Shown piece by piece: positions 53,598 through 60,491 of a DNA stretch of 60,491 nt. The stretch lies in NCBI GenBank assembly GCA_947447955.1, contig CANFLS010000014.1:1-60491 (forward strand), in the 5' to 3' direction. This stretch comes from Flavobacteriales bacterium (GTDB lineage Bacteria > Bacteroidota > Bacteroidia > NS11-12g > UBA955). The translations under genes and the position numbers were made by a program. The notes below the pieces were generated by a model that was not told the origin of the DNA, searched no databases, and saw only the letters and a list, made by a program, of their open reading frames with translations. Each line of letters begins with the position of its first letter. Position 1 is the stretch's first letter.

Positions 53598-54521
53598 ATG
53601 AGTAAAGTAAGTATTATTGGCGCCGGTAACGTAGGTGCAAGTTGCGCAGAGTATATCGCAATGAAGAATTTTGCTGCAGACGTAGTTTTATTAGACATTA
53701 AAGAAAATTTCGCAGAAGGAAAAGCGTTGGATTTGATGCAAACAGCTGCATTGAATGGTTTTGATACTAGAATCTCTGGTAGCACCAATGATTATTCAAA
53801 GACTGCCAATAGTGATGTAATCGTTATTACATCTGGTATTCCACGTAAACCAGGAATGACTCGTGAAGAGTTGATTGGTATCAATGCGGGAATTGTGAAC
53901 ACAGTTATGGGAAATTGCATGCAGCATTCTCCAAATGCTGTAATTGTTATTGTTTCTAATCCTATGGATACCATGACCTATTTGGCTAAAACAACTTCTG
54001 GGTTGGCTAAAAATAGAATCATTGGCATGGGTGGTGCTTTAGATAGCGCTCGTTTTAAATATTATTTGTCAACTGCATTGGGATGTCCTGCATCTGATGT
54101 TGATGGAATGGTTATTGGTGGACACGGTGATACTACCATGATTCCTTTGACAAGAATGGCTTCTTACAAAGGTGTTCCAGTTTCTAACTTTTTAAGTGCG
54201 GAAGTTCTTGATAAAGTAAAGGCAGATACAATGGTTGGTGGTGCTACGCTAACAGGTATGTTGGGTACCTCTGCTTGGTATGCTCCAGGTGCAGCAGTAT
54301 CTGTATTGGTTCAAAGTATAGTTTGCGATCAAAAGAAAATGATGCCTTGCTGCGTTGCTTTAGATGGTGAATACGGCCAAAGCGATATTTGTATTGGCGT
54401 TCCTGTTATTCTTGGTAAAAACGGTTGGGAAAAAATCGTTGAATTGGATTTGAACGACAGCGAAAAAGCTGAGTTTGAAAAAAGTGCAGCTGCTGTGCGT
54501 AGCATGAATTCTGCGCTATAA
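53598..54521 (+). CDS. mdh: Malate dehydrogenase
   Basis: NAD-dependent malate/oxaloacetate interconversion in the TCA cycle. Start at 53598 (MSKVSIIGAGNVG); the longer frame from 53505 includes the promoter. About 307 residues, LDH-like MDH type. Glycine-rich NAD site GAGNVG (residues 8-13), GIPRKPGMTREEL (substrate-binding Arg loop typical of MDH rather than LDH), and GGHGDT with catalytic His176. Divergent from the arginine decarboxylase gene; two hairpins follow. Confidence 0.96.
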   Translation: MSKVSIIGAGNVGASCAEYIAMKNFAADVVLLDIKENFAEGKALDLMQTAALNGFDTRISGSTNDYSKTANSDVIVITSGIPRKPGMTREELIGINAGIVNTVMGNCMQHSPNAVIVIVSNPMDTMTYLAKTTSGLAKNRIIGMGGALDSARFKYYLSTALGCPASDVDGMVIGGHGDTTMIPLTRMASYKGVPVSNFLSAEVLDKVKADTMVGGATLTGMLGTSAWYAPGAAVSVLVQSIVCDQKKMMPCCVALDGEYGQSDICIGVPVILGKNGWEKIVELDLNDSEKAEFEKSAAAVRSMNSAL

Positions 54522-54543
54522 AAAATTGAATACAAAAAACTCT

Positions 54544-54572
54544 TTATTTGCGGATAACGTATGCGCAAATAA
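54544..54572 (+). repeat. Hairpin after mdh
   Basis: 9-bp perfect inverted repeat (TTATTTGCG / CGCAAATAA) with an 11-nt loop, 22 bp after the mdh stop. No T-tract directly after it; it lies upstream of the terminator-like structure at 54588. Confidence 0.6.
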
Positions 54573-54587
54573 CAGATTTTAAAATAC

Positions 54588-54654
54588 ACTGCCGTGTGTT
54601 TGGTTTATGGGTTTTAAATTGAAACTATGAACTAAATTCACGGCAGTTTTTTTA
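54588..54654 (+). terminator. Terminator-like stem with long loop after mdh
   Basis: ACTGCCGTG (54588-54596) pairs with CACGGCAGT (54639-54647), followed by a seven-T run. The 42-nt loop is unusually long for a terminator; it may itself fold partly. Confidence 0.6.
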
Positions 54655-54672
54655 TTGAGAAAACCAAATTTA

Positions 54673-55527
54673 ATGTCCAAAGGAATAATCTACATGCTCA
54701 TTGCGTCCATTGCTTTTGGATTCATGAATCTTTCGGTGAAGATGATGGGGCATATGCATGTTTCTCAGGTGGTATTCTTTAGGGCTGTGGTACAAATTGT
54801 ATTGGGTTTGGCTGTGCTTATTCAGCAACGCCAAAGTCCCTTCGGGAAAAATCCCAAAATGCTGATTATGCGCGGTTTTTTTGGATCAATGGGATTGCTT
54901 TGTTATTTCTATACGTTACAAATTATGCCTTTGGGAAATGCCATCGTTATTCATTATTTGTCGCCAATTCTCACAACCTTATTGGCATTTGCATTGGGCG
55001 ATGAGATTGTAAAACCCCGTCAATGGTGGTTTTTTGGTTTGTCTTTTTTAGGGGTTGTTGTTGTGAATGGTTTATCAAGTCACGTTACATGGTTTGGAAT
55101 TGTGGCCGGATTGGGTGGTGCGGTTTTTTCAGCATTTGCTTATAATACCATTCGCAGATTAAAAGGAATAGAAAATCCAAATGTGGTTGTATTCTATTTC
55201 CCTTTGGTAACGTTGCCACTGTCGTTGCTGTATCCTGCATTCGTAACGGATGCTTGGCGTATGCCCGTTCATAATGAATGGTTTTGGCTTTTGGTTACTG
55301 GGGTTGCTACGCAAATAGGTCAATTTTTCATGACCCGTGCCTACCAAGAAGATGCAACAAGCAGGGTTTCGGCAATCAGTTATGCCGGTGTCATTTGGGC
55401 CACAGCTGTTGGAGTGCTTATTTTTGCTGAAAGTTATTCAGTTTGGCAATTTGTAGGAATTGCGCTGGTATTAATGGGCATGGTTTTGAATCTAATATTC
55501 ACGAAATCAAGTCCCTCAAAAACATAA
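54673..55527 (+). CDS. EamA/DMT family transporter
   Basis: Start at 54673 (MSKGIIYMLIAS) is preferred to the TTG at 54655, which is in the terminator's trailing sequence. About 284 residues with ten predicted membrane helices in two EamA halves (FGFMNLSVKMMGHMHVSQVVFFRA, then GIVAGLGGAVFSAFAYNTIRRL). PLGNAIVIHYLSPILTTLLAF is typical of the family. Probably exports or imports a metabolite; substrate unknown. Followed after 19 bp by the GNAT gene. Confidence 0.9.
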   Translation: MSKGIIYMLIASIAFGFMNLSVKMMGHMHVSQVVFFRAVVQIVLGLAVLIQQRQSPFGKNPKMLIMRGFFGSMGLLCYFYTLQIMPLGNAIVIHYLSPILTTLLAFALGDEIVKPRQWWFFGLSFLGVVVVNGLSSHVTWFGIVAGLGGAVFSAFAYNTIRRLKGIENPNVVVFYFPLVTLPLSLLYPAFVTDAWRMPVHNEWFWLLVTGVATQIGQFFMTRAYQEDATSRVSAISYAGVIWATAVGVLIFAESYSVWQFVGIALVLMGMVLNLIFTKSSPSKT

Positions 55528-55546
55528 AATTTAAAATTAAAGAACA

Positions 55547-56083
55547 ATGGATCAAAGTTTTAGTTTGCAAGATTTATATGAAGATAGGTTGGAAACCCAA
55601 CGTATTTCTACCCGATTTTTAAATCGTTATGATGTTGAGTTATGGGCTGAATTCTTTGAAGACGATGATGCCTTCGAATTTTTACTCAAACGAAATGGCA
55701 AAACCAATCTCGAAATGTCGGAGGATTGGATAAAACGCCAACTTCAGCGATACGAAAGCGGAACTTTTGGATTGCAAGCCATTATTGATCGAAAATCAAA
55801 GAAAATGGTGGGTCAATGCAGTTTATTGCTTCAAAAAATCGACAATAAACTAGAAATTGAAGTGGGTTATCATGTCATTAAAAAATATTGGGGGATGGGC
55901 TACGCCACCGAGGCTGCTCAATTGTTTGTTGACTTTGCCATTGAAAATCAACTTGCTCAATCTGTGATTGCTATTATTCACCCGAATAATTCGAAATCAA
56001 TTCGCGTTGCGGAAAAAATCAATATGAAATTTGATATTGACACCACATGGCACGAAGAGCCAGTTAAGGTATTTAGAAGTTAA
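55547..56083 (+). CDS. GNAT family N-acetyltransferase
   Basis: 178 residues, RimJ/RimL-like. The acetyl-CoA site is seen as VIKKYWGMGYATEAAQLFVDFA and the later IHPNNSKSIRVAEKINMKF fits motif B. Substrate unknown. It may be co-transcribed with the upstream EamA transporter. Confidence 0.9.
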   Translation: MDQSFSLQDLYEDRLETQRISTRFLNRYDVELWAEFFEDDDAFEFLLKRNGKTNLEMSEDWIKRQLQRYESGTFGLQAIIDRKSKKMVGQCSLLLQKIDNKLEIEVGYHVIKKYWGMGYATEAAQLFVDFAIENQLAQSVIAIIHPNNSKSIRVAEKINMKFDIDTTWHEEPVKVFRS

Positions 56084-56098
56084 TAAAGGTATAATTAT

Positions 56099-57241
56099 TT
56101 AGGAAGCGGGAGTGTAGTTGTCGTAAATCCAGTGAAGGATATGGCGTTCTACTTCATTGAATTCTTTGCTACGTCGAACCATAACCAATTGCGCTGTTTT
56201 TTCAACTGCAGGCATTTGATGAGGAACAAATCCTGAGGCACCGCCCCAAGAAAAATCTGGAACAAATTGACGTGGGAAACCCGCACCAAATAAGTTGCAA
56301 GCAACACCAACAACGGTTCCAGTGTTGAACATGGTATTGATTCCGCATTTGCTGTGATCGCCCATAATTAAACCACAAAATTGCTGTCCTGAGCGTTCAA
56401 ATTTACTGGTAGCATAATTCCAAACTTTCACTTCGTCGTAAGTGTTTTTTAAGTTGCTACAGTTGGTGTCGGCGCCTATGTTGCACCATTCTCCCAAAAC
56501 TGCATTCCCTAAAAATCCATCGTGGCCTTTGTTAGAATATCCGTGCATCACAATGTTATTTACTTCGCCACCCACGTTGCAATAGGGACCAAGGGTAGTT
56601 GCGCCGTAAACTTTGGTTCCGAGTTTTAATTTTGCACCTTCACACATGGCTAGAGGTCCACGAACAATAGAACCTTCCATTATTTCGGCGTTTTTTCCAA
56701 TATAGATAGGACCGTCGTTTGTATTGAGGGTAGCACATTCCATAGATGCTCCTTCTTCAAGGAAAACCGTGTGTTTACCAAATACAGTGTTTGAGTTTGA
56801 AATATTTGCTGAAGTTCTGCCTGCTGTGAGGAGTTCATAATCTGCAAGAATTTCTTGATGATTCAACTTGAAAATATGATAGGGTCTTTCAATCAGTGAA
56901 ATGTCGCCATCAAATTCTATGTTGTGAGAAATATGTCCTTTTGCTGCCAATAATACTTTATTGTGATAAAGTGCTTGTCCATCGGTTAATTTAGAAATCG
57001 AATCAACCAACGGTTTATTGGGAAGTAAGTGTCCGTTTATATATAAATCAGGATTTTCGAGTAAGGTAAATTTCTTAGAAAGGTGGTCTCTGGTTTCGAA
57101 TCCAAATTCTGTAGCGCCTAAATGTTTTTGCCATTTTTCGGCAATGGTTAAAATACCCACACGCAAATCGGCGGCAGGTCTAGTTAACGTAAGCGGATAT
57201 AAATTGGCAATAGATTCAGATTCAAACAGATTCAATTTCAT
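56099..57241 (-). CDS. GlmU-like protein with left-handed beta-helix domain
   Basis: 380 residues. A reduced nucleotidyltransferase-like N-terminal half (residues ~1-200, starting MKLNLFESESIANLYPLTLTRPAADL, lacking the GTRL pyrophosphorylase motif) and a hexapeptide-repeat left-handed beta-helix C-terminal half (IYIGKNAEIMEGSIVRG, KVYGATTLGPYCNVGG, GEWCNIGADTNCSNLK). Resembles Bacteroidota putative sugar nucleotidyltransferases; whether it has catalytic activity is unclear because the signature of UDP-GlcNAc pyrophosphorylases is missing. Confidence 0.82.
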   Translation of the reverse strand: MKLNLFESESIANLYPLTLTRPAADLRVGILTIAEKWQKHLGATEFGFETRDHLSKKFTLLENPDLYINGHLLPNKPLVDSISKLTDGQALYHNKVLLAAKGHISHNIEFDGDISLIERPYHIFKLNHQEILADYELLTAGRTSANISNSNTVFGKHTVFLEEGASMECATLNTNDGPIYIGKNAEIMEGSIVRGPLAMCEGAKLKLGTKVYGATTLGPYCNVGGEVNNIVMHGYSNKGHDGFLGNAVLGEWCNIGADTNCSNLKNTYDEVKVWNYATSKFERSGQQFCGLIMGDHSKCGINTMFNTGTVVGVACNLFGAGFPRQFVPDFSWGGASGFVPHQMPAVEKTAQLVMVRRSKEFNEVERHILHWIYDNYTPAS

Positions 57242-57246
57242 GGTTA

Positions 57247-57254
57247 CAAAGTTA
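57247..57254 (-). promoter_or_regulatory. TAnnTTTG -7 element before GlmU-like gene
   Basis: TAACTTTG on the minus strand, only 5 nt upstream of the ATG; predicts a nearly leaderless mRNA. Confidence 0.35.
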
Positions 57255-57289
57255 GTTTTAAAATTGATTGGGTGTATGCAAAAAGCGCA

Positions 57290-57320
57290 TAAAAAAAGCC
57301 CAGCGAGCTGGGCTTTTAAA
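57290..57320 (-). terminator. Terminator after rpmE2
   Basis: 11-bp perfect stem (AAAAGCCCAGC / GCTGGGCTTTT, 57294-57304 with 57307-57317) with a 2-nt loop (effectively 4 after melting one pair) and seven T on the minus strand. It lies 17-47 bp beyond the L31 stop. Confidence 0.9.
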
Positions 57321-57336
57321 AAGGTTATTAAAAAGA

Positions 57337-57585
57337 TTACTTTTTGTTGTATCTTCTCATGAACTTATCGATACGACCTGCAGTATCAACTAAGTTTTGT
57401 TTACCAGTGTAAAAAGGGTGAGATTTTGAAGAAATCTCTAATTTGTAAAGAGGGTACTCATTGCCGTCTTCCCATTTGATGGTTTCTCTAGTGTCAACAC
57501 AACTTTGAGTGATGAAACTGTAATCGCAACTCATGTCTTTGAAAACAACTTTGCGGTAAGTCTTTGGATGAATATCTTGTTTCAT
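57337..57585 (-). CDS. rpmE2: 50S ribosomal protein L31, type B
   Basis: 82 residues, starting [17 protein letters not shown], with the type B motif [21 protein letters not shown]. It lacks the paired CxxC zinc ligands of type A L31, so it is the zinc-independent form. Single gene between its own promoter and terminator. Confidence 0.97.
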   Translation of the reverse strand: MKQDIHPKTYRKVVFKDMSCDYSFITQSCVDTRETIKWEDGNEYPLYKLEISSKSHPFYTGKQNLVDTAGRIDKFMRRYNKK

Positions 57586-57614
57586 TCTATTGAAAAATTC
57601 GTTATTTAGGGCTG

Positions 57615-57646
57615 CAAATATAGTGAAACAGAATTACAAAATCAAT
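57615..57646 (-). promoter_or_regulatory. Bacteroidota promoter before rpmE2
   Basis: Minus strand: ATTG at 57643-57646, 20-nt spacer, TATATTTG at 57615-57622; 29 nt to the ATG. Confidence 0.55.
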
Positions 57647-57671
57647 TAAATCTAATCTTTTTCTGAAAAAT

Positions 57672-59900
57672 CTAATCTCCGAGGCCATCAATATTTAAAT
57701 CTCTGCCCAAATCGATCTTGTCGCTCTTGGATTTACTGCAATCAAACATTCCAGGATCATAATTTTTAGGTGCATCAATCATCTCTGCCTTGTAGCTCAG
57801 TTTTGTGCTTTTCTGTAATTGGTGCATGAAATTTCCAAATATAGGCATGGCCATTGCTGAACCTTGACCCATTAAAGCTCCTTTCACCCTAACTGTTGGA
57901 TCATCGGCACCAACCCATGTAGCACATACCAAGTTCTTCATCACAGCCATGAACCATCCATCGGCTGCACCTTGGGTTGTTCCAGTTTTGCCACCAATGT
58001 GTCCAGTAATTTCGTATTTGCCTTTTAAACCAAATGCAGTTCCGTGGTCAACTACCTTTTGCAACATGGTGAACATAATCAATGCCTTTTCCTCAGATAA
58101 AACCTGATCGTGCTTTGGGGAATTAAATTCTTCTAGTACATTTCCGTCTTTGTCTTCAATTCTTGTGATGAATGAAGGTTCAACCCATAGTCCTTTATTT
58201 ACAAATGCAGAGTATGCCGATGCCATTTCGAACGGACTTAATTCTATAGTTCCTAAGCAAATAGAAGGAACACGGGGAATTCTGTTTTTTTGAATACCTA
58301 CACGTTCAGCAAATTGACCAACCAAATCTGGCCCATCATCGCCCAAGCTTTTCATTACCTGTGCGGTAATTAAATTGTCAGATAGCGCCAATCCTTTGGC
58401 CATAGTCCAAACTCCGCCTGATGTTCCATCGAAATTCCTTGGTGACCAAGTTTCGCCAGTTTCAGTAACGAAAGTTGTTCTTTCGCGAGGGAATTCGGTG
58501 CAAGGAGTAAATTTATTTATATCAATGGCAGTTGCATAAACAAGTGGCTTAAAAGTGGAACCAACTTGCCTGCGTGCATTGATATTTACGTGGTCGTATT
58601 TGAAATATTTGTGGTCAATGCCACCCACCCAGGCTTTGATATAGCCTGTTTCTGGATCTAAAGCAATGAAACCAGTATGAAGTATTTTTTTGATGTAAAC
58701 CATACTATCGTATGGGCTCATGGTAGTGTCTTTATCGCCATTCCATGAAAAAATGGTCATTTTTACAGGCTTTTTGAGTTCAGCAATAATTTTATCTGGG
58801 TTGTCACCCAATTCCTCTTTTAAATTTTGGTAACGGGCAGTTTTCTTTAAAGCGTCTTCAATAAAATTAGGAATTACTTTGCGGTCAGTGATATATCTCC
58901 AAGGTTTTTCTTTACCCCAACTTTGAACAAATTTACGCTGAAGTTCAGACATGTGTTTTTTAACTGCAGATTCTGCGTATTCTTGCATTTCACTGTTGAT
59001 GGTGGTATAGATTTTTAATCCGTCTTTGTACAAATTGTAATTGTGTTCTTTGCACCATTTTTTCATATACTCACCCAAATAAGTTTTGAAATACGGAGCC
59101 ATACCATCAATGGCAGCAGTTCTATATTGCAATTTAATGGGTTGTTCTTTCAACATGGTTAAACTATCATCTGACAGATAATCGTATTTGTTCATTTGTT
59201 TCAATACGGTATTTCTGCGCATTTTTGAACTTTCCGCATTGTATTTTGGATTGTATTTCCAGTTAGCTTTCAGCATTCCAATCAAAACGGCTGCTTCAAC
59301 TGTATTCAACTCTTTTGGTGACTTATTGAAAAACTCTTGCGATGCTGCTTCAATTCCAAACGACAATCCTGAGAAGGGAACAGTGTTCAAGTAAAGTACC
59401 AAGATTTCTTTTTTGGTATATCGTCTTTCAAGTTGAACTGCAATTACCCATTCTTTGAATTTTTGCATCATTCGGCCCAATTTTCCGCTTGGCTTTTCGA
59501 AACGACTAAATAAATTTTTCGATAATTGTTGGGTTATGGTACTTGCACCACCATCGGTTCCCAATGATGCAAATGCACGAATGGTTCCACGGATATCAAT
59601 ACCTGAATGGCTGTAAAAACGAATATCCTCAGTGGCAATTAAGGCTTTTATCACTTCCGGACTAATGTCCTTAATGCCAATATTGGTTCTATTCTCGAGG
59701 TAATACTTACCAATGATGACACCGTCTTCGCCATAAATTTCAGAGCTAAGTGCATTTTTAGGATTTTCTAAATCCTCAACCTCGGGCATGTCGCCAAATA
59801 GGCCATAACCAACTCCGGTAAAGAATAAAACGAGGAGAAGTATCCCTCCACAAACAAAATACCAAAATTTTGGAATGATTTTAAAAGATGAACTGCTCAT
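57672..59900 (-). CDS. Class A penicillin-binding protein 1A
   Basis: Bifunctional peptidoglycan glycosyltransferase/transpeptidase. 742 residues with one N-terminal membrane helix (residues ~10-32). The GT51 domain carries ATEDIRFYSHSGIDIRG (catalytic Glu near 92), STITQQLSKNLF and RRYTKKEIL. The transpeptidase domain carries GSTFKP (active-site Ser/Lys, around residue 446), SDN in LALSDNLI, and KTGTTQGAADGWF (around residue 638). Follows the TPR gene on the same strand with a 38-bp gap containing its own -7 element. Confidence 0.96.
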   Translation of the reverse strand: MSSSSFKIIPKFWYFVCGGILLLVLFFTGVGYGLFGDMPEVEDLENPKNALSSEIYGEDGVIIGKYYLENRTNIGIKDISPEVIKALIATEDIRFYSHSGIDIRGTIRAFASLGTDGGASTITQQLSKNLFSRFEKPSGKLGRMMQKFKEWVIAVQLERRYTKKEILVLYLNTVPFSGLSFGIEAASQEFFNKSPKELNTVEAAVLIGMLKANWKYNPKYNAESSKMRRNTVLKQMNKYDYLSDDSLTMLKEQPIKLQYRTAAIDGMAPYFKTYLGEYMKKWCKEHNYNLYKDGLKIYTTINSEMQEYAESAVKKHMSELQRKFVQSWGKEKPWRYITDRKVIPNFIEDALKKTARYQNLKEELGDNPDKIIAELKKPVKMTIFSWNGDKDTTMSPYDSMVYIKKILHTGFIALDPETGYIKAWVGGIDHKYFKYDHVNINARRQVGSTFKPLVYATAIDINKFTPCTEFPRERTTFVTETGETWSPRNFDGTSGGVWTMAKGLALSDNLITAQVMKSLGDDGPDLVGQFAERVGIQKNRIPRVPSICLGTIELSPFEMASAYSAFVNKGLWVEPSFITRIEDKDGNVLEEFNSPKHDQVLSEEKALIMFTMLQKVVDHGTAFGLKGKYEITGHIGGKTGTTQGAADGWFMAVMKNLVCATWVGADDPTVRVKGALMGQGSAMAMPIFGNFMHQLQKSTKLSYKAEMIDAPKNYDPGMFDCSKSKSDKIDLGRDLNIDGLGD

Positions 59901-59910
59901 AAACGCACTA

Positions 59911-59918
59911 CAAATATA
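59911..59918 (-). promoter_or_regulatory. TAnnTTTG -7 element before penicillin-binding protein gene
   Basis: TATATTTG on the minus strand, 10 nt upstream of the ATG. Confidence 0.4.
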
Positions 59919-59938
59919 ATGTCGTTTTTTGAATTGCG

Positions 59939-60490
59939 TTACATTTTCCCTTGCTTAAACAATTGCAAATAATCGGCAATTGTTAAGTTTTTAACGAGCA
60001 ATTGAAAATTGGGTTGTGTAATCCAAACCACATCAAATTCGAATACACTTTTTGAAGCAAAGAAATCGGTTTGTTTCGATAAAAATTGTTGATAGAATTT
60101 GGCTTTGTCGGGGGTGCTGAAATTTTCAATAGAAATGATGTATTTGCTTCCAATGTTTACAGAAACTCCAATTTGGATATTGTCTAGTGAATATTCTTTT
60201 TTGTTCAAATCGCTGATTCCGGCTTTAAGCATATTGATATTTGTTCCTTTGGGAACAATCAAGATACAATTCAAAGGTGTTTTCCCATTGTGTTTTTCAA
60301 AAGTGTTTTCTAGTGCAGCTTTTTTTGCAAGTGAATCTTTTGGCAATGCGGCTAATTCTTTAGATCGCTTGGTGAAATCTAATATGTTGTGTGCTCTTTC
60401 AGATACATCGGTATTGGGATAATCAACCGTAATTTGTTCAAAATACTCCATTGCTTTTGGCTCTTTTAGTTTCAATGCACAAAGCGCATA
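59939..60490 (-). CDS. C-terminal part of TPR protein, SprE/PorW-like (5' end outside window)
   Basis: The frame is open to the window edge; sequence before the first possible start (YALCALKLKEPKAMEYFEQI) still reads as a TPR helix pair, so the gene starts outside. The last ~110 residues (LNCILIVPKGTNINMLKAGI ... IADYLQLFKQGK) resemble the C-terminal domain of SprE/PorW, the lipoprotein needed for T9SS function and gliding in Bacteroidota. The assignment rests on my memory of that domain's pattern and would need the full gene. Confidence 0.6.
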   Translation of the reverse strand, partial: YALCALKLKEPKAMEYFEQITVDYPNTDVSERAHNILDFTKRSKELAALPKDSLAKKAALENTFEKHNGKTPLNCILIVPKGTNINMLKAGISDLNKKEYSLDNIQIGVSVNIGSKYIISIENFSTPDKAKFYQQFLSKQTDFFASKSVFEFDVVWITQPNFQLLVKNLTIADYLQLFKQGKM

Positions 60491-60491
60491 A

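Overview
This window looks like a chromosomal segment from a member of the Bacteroidota. It is AT-rich, genes generally lack Shine-Dalgarno sequences, and several starts are preceded by the phylum's TAnnTTTG promoter element. It encodes type IX secretion (T9SS) cargo with both common C-terminal sorting domain types, DUF4835, DUF5723 and DUF4153 proteins, a type B ribosomal protein L31, and the bamD-rpoZ-coaBC gene order. I cannot place it below phylum level. Most of the window is ordinary housekeeping and envelope DNA. I saw no tRNA, rRNA, CRISPR array or prophage.

Layout. 1-7.1 kb (+): the 3' part of an apparent ArsC-ACR3 arsenic-resistance fusion, an M13 metalloendopeptidase, a T9SS-sorted secreted protein and a DUF4153 membrane protein. 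7.1-14.6 kb (-): a tightly packed operon-like run bamD-rpoZ-coaBC-DUF4835-aroB-aroA-aroC-mazG, linking outer-membrane assembly, CoA and shikimate synthesis. 14.7-17.9 kb (+): a split transketolase whose two subunit genes are separated by a secreted von Willebrand factor A gene. 17.9-23.4 kb (-): an unstable island. A module of a LytTR regulator plus a membrane-anchored AraC regulator has been duplicated in tandem together with the 3' tip of the transketolase gene, then broken by a defective IS4-type element, truncations and frameshifts. One complete LytTR gene and one complete AraC gene remain. 23.5-27.9 kb (+): mfd and a metallo-beta-lactamase-fold hydrolase. 27.9-32.8 kb (-): a DUF5723 outer-membrane protein, a large lipoprotein and a CvfB-like S1 protein; a Crp/Fnr regulator is transcribed divergently from the last.

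33.5-40.4 kb (-): a PKD-repeat protein with a type B gliding/T9SS C-terminus, a repeat-rich protein with a tail-fiber-type chaperone C-terminus, a methyltransferase, a small DUF2892 membrane protein, a cyclophilin-FKBP fusion isomerase and a YjbR-like protein. 40.4-51.5 kb (mostly +): YwqK/MORN-type protein, uridine-kinase-like P-loop protein, metallophosphatase (-), ferredoxin, NlpC/P60 hydrolase, two unrecognised proteins, a sodium:solute symporter, a TonB-dependent receptor and two small exported proteins. 51.6-52.0 kb: a noncoding 45-bp minisatellite and a 9-bp tandem repeat between convergent genes. 52.0-60.5 kb: arginine decarboxylase, malate dehydrogenase, EamA transporter, GNAT acetyltransferase, GlmU-like protein, rpmE2, a class A penicillin-binding protein and the 3' end of a TPR protein resembling SprE/PorW.

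The points most worth following up are the decayed regulatory duplication with its transketolase fossil, the 45-bp noncoding repeat, the ArsC-ACR3 fusion, and TAnnTTTG elements lying so close to several start codons that nearly leaderless transcripts are predicted. I did not find strong evidence for a wholly new defence or metabolic system; the best candidates for undescribed function are the LytTR/membrane-AraC pair and the unrecognised genes at 43974-46916.
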